A stretch of DNA of 36,739 nt from an uncultured Akkermansia sp. (GCA_947629715.1 CANRET010000016.1:1-36739); one strand, 5' to 3'; shown: positions 26,116-34,089, counted from the stretch's first letter. Numbers and translations are program-made. Notes: a model not told the origin generated them from the sequence alone.

Positions 26116-26922
26116 ATGATGGAAAATGATAAAACGTTATTCGTGTATATGAGAAAGAAACAAAAGGAGATAGACATGAAGCTCGCGCTTATTAAAAACG
26201 CTGGGGAGTTGGTGGTGCACACAGAAATTTCACCAAATGAAATGGGGACTGAAAAAACAGTTGCGCATCATGCTTGCAGCAATTTCCGTAGCGGTATGCG
26301 CGATGCCAGGTGGACGAGAAGTGATCCGGCAGGGATGCCTTCTTCATTAAACATCTATGCATATGCAAACAACAGTATAGATATTGATTTCCTCGGACTT
26401 TCTCTTATACCTCGTCACACGCCTATTACATCCATTACTGTTAAACGTAAGAGTATCAAGTGGGTATCGATCATTTTGGAAGACGTACTGAAATCTTCCA
26501 AGACTAGACCCGGAGGAGGAGACACCTATGGACACTGGTGGATAGAATTTGGGGATGAAAGTTATGGATGGTGGCCGAAATATGCTGTTAGTTCATTAGG
26601 AGAGACGGTTTTCGGGGTCGAAGGTCAATTAAATGGTATGGATGACGATGCAAATCCTACGAGGGACGCAGATCATGGTGATTTGGCAGACTATGAATTT
26701 CATCCCATGTTATATGTGGGCAACGTATCCTCCACCTATATGCAGTATGGAGCAGGGAGAGAGAAAAAATGTACTTGCGTCAATGAGGAAGAAATTAAAG
26801 ATTGCCTGCGCACATTCGCAAGATCATATACCGGCACTTGGAGTTATCCATTTGGACAGAATTGTCATTCGTTTCAAACTGAAATGATGGATATGTGCTG
26901 CCTTAGAGCCCCACGTTTTTAA
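26116..26922 (+). CDS. Displaced RHS C-terminal toxin tip, permuted papain-fold-like
   Basis: The 268-residue frame is a chimera. Residues 1-60 derive from a leader sequence also found at 30087 but read here in another frame. Residues 62-95 are the end of an RHS core (RDARWTRSDPAG, NIYAYANNSIDIDFLGLS). The rest is a toxin-like domain with GHWWIEFGDESYGWWP (H140) and PFGQNCHSFQTEMM (C250). The order His then a C-terminal NC-H/F motif recalls circularly permuted papain folds (LRAT, PPPDE/DeSI, YiiX-type NlpC/P60). It has neither an RHS shell nor a signal peptide, so it is probably a silent or donor tip. A lipoprotein gene follows 64 bp later. The start codon is uncertain; expression is unproven. 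Confidence 0.7.
   Translation: MMENDKTLFVYMRKKQKEIDMKLALIKNAGELVVHTEISPNEMGTEKTVAHHACSNFRSGMRDARWTRSDPAGMPSSLNIYAYANNSIDIDFLGLSLIPRHTPITSITVKRKSIKWVSIILEDVLKSSKTRPGGGDTYGHWWIEFGDESYGWWPKYAVSSLGETVFGVEGQLNGMDDDANPTRDADHGDLADYEFHPMLYVGNVSSTYMQYGAGREKKCTCVNEEEIKDCLRTFARSYTGTWSYPFGQNCHSFQTEMMDMCCLRAPRF
26119..26310 (+). repeat. Duplicated leader segment, copy 1
   Basis: About 190 bp closely match 30087-30275. In the other copy the segment encodes the signal peptide of an exported protein (RIMLAAISVAVSASQA). Here one extra T (CTTATTAAAAAC against CTTATAAAAAC) shifts the frame. The similarity ends where RHS-core sequence begins, so 26303-26310 marks a recombination seam. Confidence 0.82.
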
Positions 26923-26986
26923 TGCCTTATCAAGCAATACACTCCATGAGCACGGCAGAATGAACTATTGACTGATCTTATACAGT

Positions 26987-27595
26987 ATGAAAAACATAAG
27001 GATGAACAAGAATGTAAGAGCTTTGATTATAATTACAATATTGCTTCTGAATCTTTTTTCTTGTGAAACAAAATCTCAGCCTCATATGGATTATTCTCAA
27101 TTTCAACTGATGTATTCGTACGGACAGCCTCTTCCGGCTGGAGATAGAAAGTATTATAAAATATTAAAATATTTATCCGCGCAATGGGCGCTAAGTCTCA
27201 AAGTGCGTCACTATGTATATTTTCACAACGGGGATTATTATGTATTCCACCGTTATCCTGTTACCGATAGAAGGGCGGGATATCCCACAATTATTTCGGA
27301 GGATGAAGCAGAGAGAATGATGGCGACGAATTTCCCTTTTGAAATGGATTATTCTCAATTTCAACTGGTGTATTCATACAAATTTTATTCTCGAAAAGGA
27401 GATAAGAAGTATCATAAAATAATAAAATATTTAGAGTCACGGGGCAGGACCAGTTGGCGTAGGGATAACTATATATATTTTTATGATGGATATTATTACA
27501 TATTCCGCAACTTCCCTGTTACTGGTAAAAAAGTATTACCTCCCATAACTATTTCAAAAGATCGAGCAGAAGAGATCATGGCAGCGAATCCGTAG
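26987..27595 (+). CDS. Lipoprotein with internal duplication, candidate immunity protein
   Basis: The 202-residue product has a signal with lipobox (LLLNLFSC, Cys at about 26), so it should be lipid-anchored outside the cytoplasm. The mature part consists of two similar halves, each opening with MDYSQFQLxYSY and containing KYY/HKIxKYL, a YxYFxxGxYYxF stretch, FPVT/YPVT and a final SxDxAExxMA. The halves cover about residues 34-112 and 119-201. I do not recognise the family. Its place directly after a displaced toxin tip suggests it is the cognate immunity protein; the base composition is very AT-rich, unlike the RHS core. The second Met (27002) is an alternative start. Confidence 0.72.
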   Translation: MKNIRMNKNVRALIIITILLLNLFSCETKSQPHMDYSQFQLMYSYGQPLPAGDRKYYKILKYLSAQWALSLKVRHYVYFHNGDYYVFHRYPVTDRRAGYPTIISEDEAERMMATNFPFEMDYSQFQLVYSYKFYSRKGDKKYHKIIKYLESRGRTSWRRDNYIYFYDGYYYIFRNFPVTGKKVLPPITISKDRAEEIMAANP

Positions 27596-27668
27596 CGAAG
27601 CGGTCGATTACTAAATTACTAAGCAAGATGTGTGAATCGTAAGAATAGAGGTAATAGGAGAAAGATAG

Positions 27669-29303
27669 ATGGAGAGTCTCAGCTCAAGCTACAAAGCTAA
27701 ACGCGACCTGCTCACGGAGATGCTCTACACACGGCTCAATGATGTGAGGAAGAAGGTGGAGGTGACGCGCCGCGGGTATGCGTACGATGCGCTGAGGCGC
27801 CCGACTTCCCGCACGCAGGTTTACCCACCACAGCAGAAGTTTGCGCGAGAGGATCCCTTCGACTATAACAGGCGCTCTGAAAGCGCCCGACGGCTGGCAG
27901 GGCGATTGGACAGAAGCGCAGCTTTTGCCCCGGAGGGGCGAGGTCGAGTCAACTCACCGGTGCGAAGCTCGGGGAGGCTCCTTATGCCTATTCCTACGGA
28001 CAACATCGGCAACCGCATCACGGCCCAGGAGGATGCTGAGAGTGTCACTTACGAAACCAATGAGCTGAATCAATACACGCTTATCAAGACGAATGGCGCC
28101 GATTTCACCCCTGACTTCGACGCGGATGGCAATCAGACCCTCATCCAAACTTCCACCGGTATCTGGCGCGTCACTTACAACGCTCAAAACCGCGCCACTC
28201 GCTACGAAAGCGCGGATGGCTCCACCATCATCACCTGCGTCTATGACTACATGGGGCGGCGCGTGCGCAAGCAGGTGGTCAAGGATGGCGTCACCACGCT
28301 TGACGATCGTTTCTTTTACCGTGGATACTTGCAGGTGGCTGCCTATGACTGGCTTCCCGCCACGAAGACTTCTCGCTGCTTTCTCGTCTGGGATCCCACT
28401 CAATCTGTCGCGACGCGTCCGCTGGCCATCCGTACCGGCGGCACGGCCTACGCCTATGGTTGGGACTTGACGAAGAACATCTGCGAGCTCTACGGTCCCA
28501 ACGGTTACATTGTCAACCGCTACGCTTACACTCCATTCGGCAGCGTTACCCAAACTGAGGGTTCGGTCAATCAACCTTTCACTTGGAGCAGCGAGGCGTA
28601 TGATGAAGAGCTGGGGCTCGTGTACTACAACTTCCGGTATTACAACCCGTGCGATGGCAGGTGGATGCGGAGAGAGCCGGGGATGGAATACTTCTCCATT
28701 AATCTCTACGCGTTTGCCTTAAATAACACCATGACATATCATGATGTATTGGGATTCTGGAATGATGGGAGTTATGGTGACGAAAACGCTGCTTATAAAG
28801 ACCGAGGGCATAGTGATTTTCCGGGTCAGGGTATGTTTGATTACACAAAAGAAGATAATGATCTTAGTACAAGCCCTTTTAATCCGGCATCTACATGGCG
28901 GCATTTTCGGGATTTACCAGAAGTTGAGGATGAATTACTTGATGCGGTCAAAGAATGCGATAAAGGGAAATATGAAAGTAGGGCACACCAAATGCAAGAC
29001 TATTTCTCCCACTACAAACAGGGGTTCGAAAGCTCCCCTCTCTTGCCCTTGTATATAATAATTTCCTTTATTCCTGGCCTTGTTAGTTGGGTTCTGAGTG
29101 GACATGCAATAGAAACGCGTGTACAACGAATTACACACCAGGGAAAAAAGCCTGATAATCCAGAAGATTATCGGGAAGACTATGAAGCCGCAAAAGAACG
29201 TACGCAAGCTTGGTTGGATTTGTGGTCAAAATGCTGTAAACAAGTAGGAGGACAATGGGAACGCGATAATTGCACAGATTGCAGTCATATAGATATTCCA
29301 TAA
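27669..29303 (+). CDS. Truncated RHS protein with HxxxDxxxH (phospholipase C/nuclease-like) tip
   Basis: The 544-residue frame starts at an ATG with a well-placed AGGAG (27656-27660). Residues 1-335 are the last part of an RHS core (KRDLLTEMLY..., DNIGNRITA, LVYYNFRYYNPCDGRW), matching the full RHS gene; residues ~71-110 are foreign, from a GC-rich insertion read out of the original frame. The tip starts after TMTYHDVLGF (about 362). It contains RAHQMQDYFSHY, giving H440-D444-H448, the HxxxD pattern of zinc phospholipase C/P1-nuclease-type folds. A hydrophobic segment (PLYIIISFIPGLVSWVLSG, 460-478) and a Cys-rich end (CCK, NCTDC) follow. With no signal or shell, it is probably a displaced tip. 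Confidence 0.8.
   Translation: MESLSSSYKAKRDLLTEMLYTRLNDVRKKVEVTRRGYAYDALRRPTSRTQVYPPQQKFAREDPFDYNRRSESARRLAGRLDRSAAFAPEGRGRVNSPVRSSGRLLMPIPTDNIGNRITAQEDAESVTYETNELNQYTLIKTNGADFTPDFDADGNQTLIQTSTGIWRVTYNAQNRATRYESADGSTIITCVYDYMGRRVRKQVVKDGVTTLDDRFFYRGYLQVAAYDWLPATKTSRCFLVWDPTQSVATRPLAIRTGGTAYAYGWDLTKNICELYGPNGYIVNRYAYTPFGSVTQTEGSVNQPFTWSSEAYDEELGLVYYNFRYYNPCDGRWMRREPGMEYFSINLYAFALNNTMTYHDVLGFWNDGSYGDENAAYKDRGHSDFPGQGMFDYTKEDNDLSTSPFNPASTWRHFRDLPEVEDELLDAVKECDKGKYESRAHQMQDYFSHYKQGFESSPLLPLYIIISFIPGLVSWVLSGHAIETRVQRITHQGKKPDNPEDYREDYEAAKERTQAWLDLWSKCCKQVGGQWERDNCTDCSHIDIP
27882..27952 (+). repeat. GC-rich palindromic insertion inside RHS core
   Basis: Compared with the full RHS gene, about 71 bp are inserted between the codons for SE and LT. 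The insert region contains two hairpins: GGCGCT/AGCGCC spanning its left edge, and GCCCC-GGA-GGGGC at 27927-27939. One extra G at 27998/27999 brings the total to +72, so the frame is restored. It looks like an interspersed REP-like element; only one copy is seen here. Confidence 0.6.
28169..28594 (+). repeat. RHS-core direct repeat, copy 2
   Basis: This segment is identical over 426 bp to 21509-21934 of the full RHS gene. It ends just before the variable tip, the position expected for homologous exchange of toxin tips. Confidence 0.93.
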
Positions 29304-29325
29304 TAGTAAAACCAACAACGTTAAA

Positions 29326-29997
29326 ATGTACAGTCTGTTGATAGATAACCCAAGAGTGTATGAGTGCATTTTTTTTCTTTACTGCACGGTCATATGTCCA
29401 TTGATTCTTTTTATTCATCTGCTGACCTGCCGGATTAAGAACAGGGACCTCCCCCTACCGGTGCTTCTACTTGGTCTGTTTGCTCCCGATTTTACCTACT
29501 TGCCCTGGGTGCTATGTGTCTGTTTTCTGAGCACAATCGGGTGGATACAGGATCAAATGCCGTCGTTAGTTGAGTCAAGTTGGGGTCCCGTATTCGTCAC
29601 TTGTACGGCTATCCCGATCTTTTTACCCCTATGGAAGAGGTCTCGCTTTTGTACGGCAGTAGCTCTTCATCGGCTCATGCAAGTAGCCGCTATCATATAT
29701 GGTTTTTTCCCCTTGAGTCAATGGAATGGTCATGGGAGCGACGAAGTCCTGCTGGTCTCCACTGTAGGAGGTGGATGTATTGCACAAGTATCCGGGATTG
29801 GGGCAATTTTAGTGGCGTATTTCTTGAATCCCGTTGTCACGCGTACTATTCGGGCGAGACGACTCAATAAGGTATCGCGGTTTCCATTGATGTCGCTCAA
29901 GAAGAAAATATATAAGGCTGTGCCCTTACTCTACATCTTGTCGCCTTTCATCCTCATCGGGATCATCTACGCTATGAGACTTTTATGGACACCGTGA
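29326..29997 (+). CDS. Polytopic membrane protein, candidate immunity protein
   Basis: The 223-residue protein has about six hydrophobic segments (for example FFLYCTVICPLILFIHLL, LPVLLLGLFAPDFTYLP, GPVFVTCTAIPIFLPLW, AVPLLYILSPFILIGIIY) with basic loops between. It belongs to no family I recognise. It begins 22 bp after the HxxxDxxxH tip gene, so it is the natural immunity candidate. An integral membrane immunity protein would suit a toxin that acts in or at the membrane. The ATG has no strong ribosome binding site, which suggests translation coupled to the upstream gene. Confidence 0.7.
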   Translation: MYSLLIDNPRVYECIFFLYCTVICPLILFIHLLTCRIKNRDLPLPVLLLGLFAPDFTYLPWVLCVCFLSTIGWIQDQMPSLVESSWGPVFVTCTAIPIFLPLWKRSRFCTAVALHRLMQVAAIIYGFFPLSQWNGHGSDEVLLVSTVGGGCIAQVSGIGAILVAYFLNPVVTRTIRARRLNKVSRFPLMSLKKKIYKAVPLLYILSPFILIGIIYAMRLLWTP

Positions 29998-30086
29998 CAA
30001 CATCTGCCCAGACGAGTCGCCAGGGGGACCATTCTCTTCTTCAAGCGGACAAAAGGAGAGAGCTCAACTTTTATGCATATTGTAAA

Positions 30087-30275
30087 ATGGAAAACGATAA
30101 AATGTTATTCGCGTATATGAGGAAGAAACAAAAGAAAATTGACATGAAGTCCGCACTTATAAAAACGCTGGGGAGTTGGTGGTGCACACAGAAATTTCAC
30201 CGAATGAAAAGGGGACTGAAAAGACAGTTGCGCATCATGCTTGCAGCAATTTCCGTGGCGGTAAGCGCGAGCCAG
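30087..30275 (+). repeat. Duplicated leader segment, copy 2
   Basis: This matches 26119-26310. Here it leads in frame into the exported protein starting at ATG 30204. Just upstream, 30047-30086 reads RRELNFYAYCK in the same frame, which resembles the end of an RHS core and may be the remnant of a lost tip. Confidence 0.8.
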
Positions 30276-31241
30276 GCAACGGGAGAAGAATGGAGATATG
30301 AGTTCGTATTCGAAGATTTGGATCCTCAGTACTTCCCCGCGCATTATCTCCGTGCCTATAAAGGGGAAAATAGGCGGATCATCCACACTTCATCGAAGAC
30401 AATCGAACGCTTAAATGTGGAGGCAAAAGGGTGGAGGTTTTATGAGGATCACATGGTAGCACATATGGGAGGAGATAAAGTCGTCGTTGTACGTGAACCG
30501 GAGGATGGCTCTCTTCCGCATGAGATGATGGTAACACGTGATGGTGAAGATCGAACGGTGAGATATAGATATGACAAGATAGAAAAGATCAACTCAGAGG
30601 AGGGAGCTCTTGATTTCACGCTCGAGATGACGCAAAGGGGAGATTTGGATCCGAGTATTCAAGGAGAGCAAAAGTGGAAAGTCTATTATCACTTGAGCGA
30701 GGTGCAACAAACTCAAGGCGAGCAGACATGCCCGGCAAAAGCGGGTCAAGAGGAGGAAATGGTGTTAGACGGGTGGAAGTTACATATCGAGAAAGGTGAG
30801 GATGGGTATGATCTCTCAGCAGAAAAAGGTGGGCAAATTATTGAATGCCTGCTTGTATCGGATACCCCCATAGAACACATTGCAACGTGCGGTCCCTATT
30901 GGATAGGACGAATTGGCAATTGGTGGGAACCGCCGGGGAAGCGAATTGTGGTGCTCGCCTCTATCCCCAACGCTGTTTATCCGCAGGTGATATTTGTTTC
31001 CTGTGATCCATGGCGTGATCCTGAGTCCACAAGGGATGATACCGTAGAACGAGTAAGTTATGATAAGGGGGAGTTGTCCATACAGTTTCGTGTTTCCATT
31101 CGAGAGAAAGAAACTCTTCTGACGAAAAGATATCTCTGCAAAATTCGTATCGATTCAGGAGCTCCAGGAGACGGAAGTTTTCCTAATAGCTCTTCGGGCA
31201 TCTTATCTAAGGCTGTGAATCTCGTAAAAAAATGGTTCTGA
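30204..31241 (+). CDS. Exported protein of unknown function
   Basis: From ATG 30204 (MKRGLKRQLRIMLAAIS) the protein has 345 residues with a basic N-terminus and a signal peptide ending near ASQATGEE. The frame is open another 73 codons upstream, but those starts would bury the signal. The mature part is mostly beta-rich and polar, with EEWRYEFVFEDLDPQYF at the start, VVVVREPEDGSLPHEM and GPYWIGRIGNWWEPPGKRIV. No family is recognised. The stop overlaps the next ATG (TGATG), so it forms a coupled pair with the large membrane protein. The leader is shared with the displaced papain-like tip region, linking it to the RHS cassettes. Immunity or accessory roles are guesses. Confidence 0.72.
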   Translation: MKRGLKRQLRIMLAAISVAVSASQATGEEWRYEFVFEDLDPQYFPAHYLRAYKGENRRIIHTSSKTIERLNVEAKGWRFYEDHMVAHMGGDKVVVVREPEDGSLPHEMMVTRDGEDRTVRYRYDKIEKINSEEGALDFTLEMTQRGDLDPSIQGEQKWKVYYHLSEVQQTQGEQTCPAKAGQEEEMVLDGWKLHIEKGEDGYDLSAEKGGQIIECLLVSDTPIEHIATCGPYWIGRIGNWWEPPGKRIVVLASIPNAVYPQVIFVSCDPWRDPESTRDDTVERVSYDKGELSIQFRVSIREKETLLTKRYLCKIRIDSGAPGDGSFPNSSSGILSKAVNLVKKWF

Positions 31242-32875
31242 TGAAAAAAGAGGTGATGGAGAAGGGTGTTAGGTGGCTGTACGCCTCGCGTGCCGTTATG
31301 GGAATTTTGGGGAGCGTGTCGGTTCTGGAGCTTCTTTCTGGTTTAGGGGTTACCGGAGTGTGTGTCATGATCGGGGAAAAAGCGGAGGAGGCCTTGCCTT
31401 ATGAGTGTTGGATTGTGTATGTTCTTGGGATGCTCTATTTTACGCTAGTATCCTACGTGCTCCAGGAAAAAAGAAGCGATTTAATCAAGAAGGACTTGGT
31501 TGAGGGCGTATCAGGATTGTGCGTGGCGGGGGGCTTGTTCTTTGTCGGGGAAAGCTATGGGAGGGAATGGGTGAGAGAAGCTTTTGAGTTGCGGTGGAGC
31601 ACATTGACCTGCATGATGTTACTCCTTTATTTTGCTCTTGCAACCGCACTCAATGCATGGGCGTTCTACAGGTGCAAGAGTCGGACTATAAAAAGCGAGG
31701 GAAGAAAGGGTGAAAAGATGCTACACGCAGCGGCGTTTGTGTCGATGGCTGTGTTTGTTCCCTCTACGGTCGTAACAGGGTGGTTCATAACTCAGCTTGT
31801 CCCCTTCCTTGGAGGGAGTGTTCAGGAATGGGAGAGGGCTACCCCAGAAGATCAGTTACTCCTCTGGGTGTGGGAGCATGTTTTCGAGATAGTCGGCGCA
31901 GGACTACTAATTTTATGCGCTGTGTGGCATACAAAGATGCAGAGACGCGTGATGGCATTCATATCCGTGGCGCTGCCCCTCATTTACATGGGGCTGCTCG
32001 GGTGGATCTCATGTCATCTTGTCTCCTTCGGAGGGAATACTCAGGAATGGAGTGGAGAAGCCCTCATTGATCATGTGCTCTTCTATGTGTGGAACCAGGT
32101 TTTCATGATAACCGGTGCAGGTTTGCTGATTCTATGTGCCGCATGGCGAGCGTGTGAAGTAGCCTTTACAGGAACGTATCGTCAAATGCCGGCGACGTGG
32201 AGAGAAGCGTGGAGGAGTTGGGTAAAATTCACAAGTTGTCTCTTGCTGCTCATGGCGTTTACTGTCAGCATCAATTGGGCGCAAATCCTGAATTATTTCA
32301 ACGGACTCGGCTTGTATCTCGCCTCAGTGGGCTGGGCTCTGGCGTTCATCGTCATCGTCGGCACTGTCATAGCTGTGTGCAGTTGGGTGTCCCATCTCCG
32401 GTTACAGGCTCAAGATACCACCCGGGGGCAAAAAGACGTCATGCAAACAGGGAAACGAGACTTGTTCTTGACCACTATCATCCTCGTTGTGGAAACTGCT
32501 TTTGTCGTCTGCTGTGCGCTCAATCGTGACACGAACGACCCGTTCATGAGTGCCCTATTTCTCAGGTCAACCTATCATAAGTATTTGCTTGCTCTTGCAA
32601 GCATGATCGCATGGGTCTGGACAATTCCCGGCGCGACGTGTTGGGACGATGATGGTAGCCAAGAGCTTGGATTCTTCAAAAGACTGTGTGGTTCAAAACG
32701 CTGCTGGCTTGCCATCCAAACGGTGACGCTCTGTGGTCTTATGTGTGTGATCAATCCTCCGGGAAGACCAACGGAATTTATGGCTCTGCTCATCATCATC
32801 ATGACGCTGTTGGCAGGGCACACTCTTTTGTATGTCGTTCTCGGGCATTTCAAGTTTTTTTGTTGGAAAAGCTGA
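31241..32875 (+). CDS. Polytopic membrane protein, unknown function
   Basis: The 544-residue protein has roughly twelve hydrophobic segments. Two neighbouring blocks are similar: LVPFLGGSVQEW...VWEHVFEIVGAGLLILCAVWHT and LVSFGGNTQEW...VWNQVFMITGAGLLILCAAWRA, so an internal duplication of about 85 residues is present. The C-terminal part has further helices and ends FKFFCWKS. No transporter family is recognised. The ATG at 31241 overlaps the preceding TGA; ATG 31232 would give a 10-nt overlap instead. With the exported partner upstream it may be an envelope defence or immunity complex, which is inference only. Confidence 0.7.
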   Translation: MKKEVMEKGVRWLYASRAVMGILGSVSVLELLSGLGVTGVCVMIGEKAEEALPYECWIVYVLGMLYFTLVSYVLQEKRSDLIKKDLVEGVSGLCVAGGLFFVGESYGREWVREAFELRWSTLTCMMLLLYFALATALNAWAFYRCKSRTIKSEGRKGEKMLHAAAFVSMAVFVPSTVVTGWFITQLVPFLGGSVQEWERATPEDQLLLWVWEHVFEIVGAGLLILCAVWHTKMQRRVMAFISVALPLIYMGLLGWISCHLVSFGGNTQEWSGEALIDHVLFYVWNQVFMITGAGLLILCAAWRACEVAFTGTYRQMPATWREAWRSWVKFTSCLLLLMAFTVSINWAQILNYFNGLGLYLASVGWALAFIVIVGTVIAVCSWVSHLRLQAQDTTRGQKDVMQTGKRDLFLTTIILVVETAFVVCCALNRDTNDPFMSALFLRSTYHKYLLALASMIAWVWTIPGATCWDDDGSQELGFFKRLCGSKRCWLAIQTVTLCGLMCVINPPGRPTEFMALLIIIMTLLAGHTLLYVVLGHFKFFCWKS

Positions 32876-32984
32876 TTTTCAGAATAAAAGGATAAAATCA
32901 AGAATCCGTCGAGAAATGAGTACATCCCGGAAAAAAGAAAAGATACGGTGAAAAAGCCAACGAGAAGTTTTTACCACGAACACC

Positions 32985-33090
32985 ATGAAAAAAAATTCTC
33001 ATCTCATTTCTCTTCTTCTCTTTCATAGGTCTGACAGCAGGGGAAGATTTGCAAGGATTGCCGCCCCTCTGCCAAGAAGAAATGCTCTGA
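32985..33090 (+). pseudogene. Decayed Sel1-protein 5' end
   Basis: From 32961 the DNA resembles the leaders at 23627 and 35917, including the ATG and signal-peptide codons. After the ATG there are eight A where the intact copy at 35943 has seven, so the frame is lost. Restoring one base gives a signal peptide and EDLQGLPPL, then a stop at 33088. No Sel1 repeats follow. The 300-bp gap 32876-33178 holds nothing else I can support, though the shifted frame is open to 33185 (66 aa). Confidence 0.7.
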
Positions 33091-33178
33091 CCTCTATGAT
33101 GCTTGCATACTTGGATGTTGAGGAGGCAAATGGCCCACGGAAACTCCAGGCGTTAGATTTTATTGAGAGTTTGATTGT

Positions 33179-34039
33179 ATGTTAGATTACATATTTGATA
33201 CGAATCTGTATTACTATGCGGAAGGAACAGGCGAGCTGTGTACCACGAGAATTGCATTGACCTATCCGTGGAAAAGGAAAAGTCCTCATACTCGTGATGT
33301 CTTACGATGGATATGCTTTGACCATACGTGCTCTCCATTCTTTGGGAAACATCCCCTAACCCTTTTAAGAGAGGCGTGTACCATATTAAGCATGGAACTC
33401 AGCGAAAGAGCATACTTTTTTAAATATGAGGATGCTGTCTCTCGTGATATGAGCAAATCTTTTCACAGTGAAAGATACATTTCCGTATACAAGCAAATAA
33501 TGAGCGCAGTAAGAGAACGAATCAGGAGCTTGGAAAAGAAGCAAAAACAGATGGGAACTGCTCCGCCTGTTTATCAAACAGAAGAAAAATGTGAAAAACT
33601 ATTAAAACGAGAGGAATACCAAAATCATTTACAGAAGTATCCGAATGCACAGAGCAGAGAGATGGAGTTTTATTACTATACGCCCAAAAAGGGAATATGT
33701 ACGTTGAGCGCACGCGAATGGGCTCCTGTAGAAATTAAAGCAGGACTTTGGGCATACAAGCCGTGTGTCATAGAGGGAAGTTCCTCCTCCCCTTTAGAAG
33801 GGGGAGAGACGACAGATCCGCTTCACGCATTGATCAATTCCTTGCAAAGCATTACTCAATATTTAGTGACTTATGCAGAGGAACACGGTATTCTCCGGTA
33901 TTTTGTTGTGAAGGAGGGGGGCGTTGCAACTGAAGGGAATTCTTTAGATGTATCTTTCCTCAAATATACATTGAAAGCTCCCGTATTATGGGGATTAGCT
34001 CTTAGGATGGAACCTTCCGGTGATCTAATTATGGATTGA
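33179..34039 (+). CDS. Hypothetical protein (286 aa)
   Basis: A cytoplasmic-looking protein without signal peptide. It begins MLDYIFDTNLYYYAEGTG and includes a charged helical stretch around residues 110-160 (VRERIRSLEKKQKQM; EEKCEKLLKREEY). Later pieces are MEFYYYTPKKGICTLSAREW and LHALINSLQSITQYLVTYAEEHG. I recognise no family. The start has no clear ribosome binding site and lies at the end of the Sel1 relic frame, so it could be a few codons off. It is the first of four small unknown genes between two Sel1 blocks. AT-rich composition fits the accessory tips and immunity genes. Confidence 0.6.
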   Translation: MLDYIFDTNLYYYAEGTGELCTTRIALTYPWKRKSPHTRDVLRWICFDHTCSPFFGKHPLTLLREACTILSMELSERAYFFKYEDAVSRDMSKSFHSERYISVYKQIMSAVRERIRSLEKKQKQMGTAPPVYQTEEKCEKLLKREEYQNHLQKYPNAQSREMEFYYYTPKKGICTLSAREWAPVEIKAGLWAYKPCVIEGSSSSPLEGGETTDPLHALINSLQSITQYLVTYAEEHGILRYFVVKEGGVATEGNSLDVSFLKYTLKAPVLWGLALRMEPSGDLIMD

Positions 34040-34089
34040 TTTAGGATACGCGAATTGCAAGAACAAATGCAACGGAGAAGGAAGACACC

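Noticed and set aside
27841-28068. 75-codon plus-strand frame within the truncated RHS gene
   Set aside because: It is the alternative frame through the GC-rich insert and contains remnants of the RHS codons, not a separate gene.
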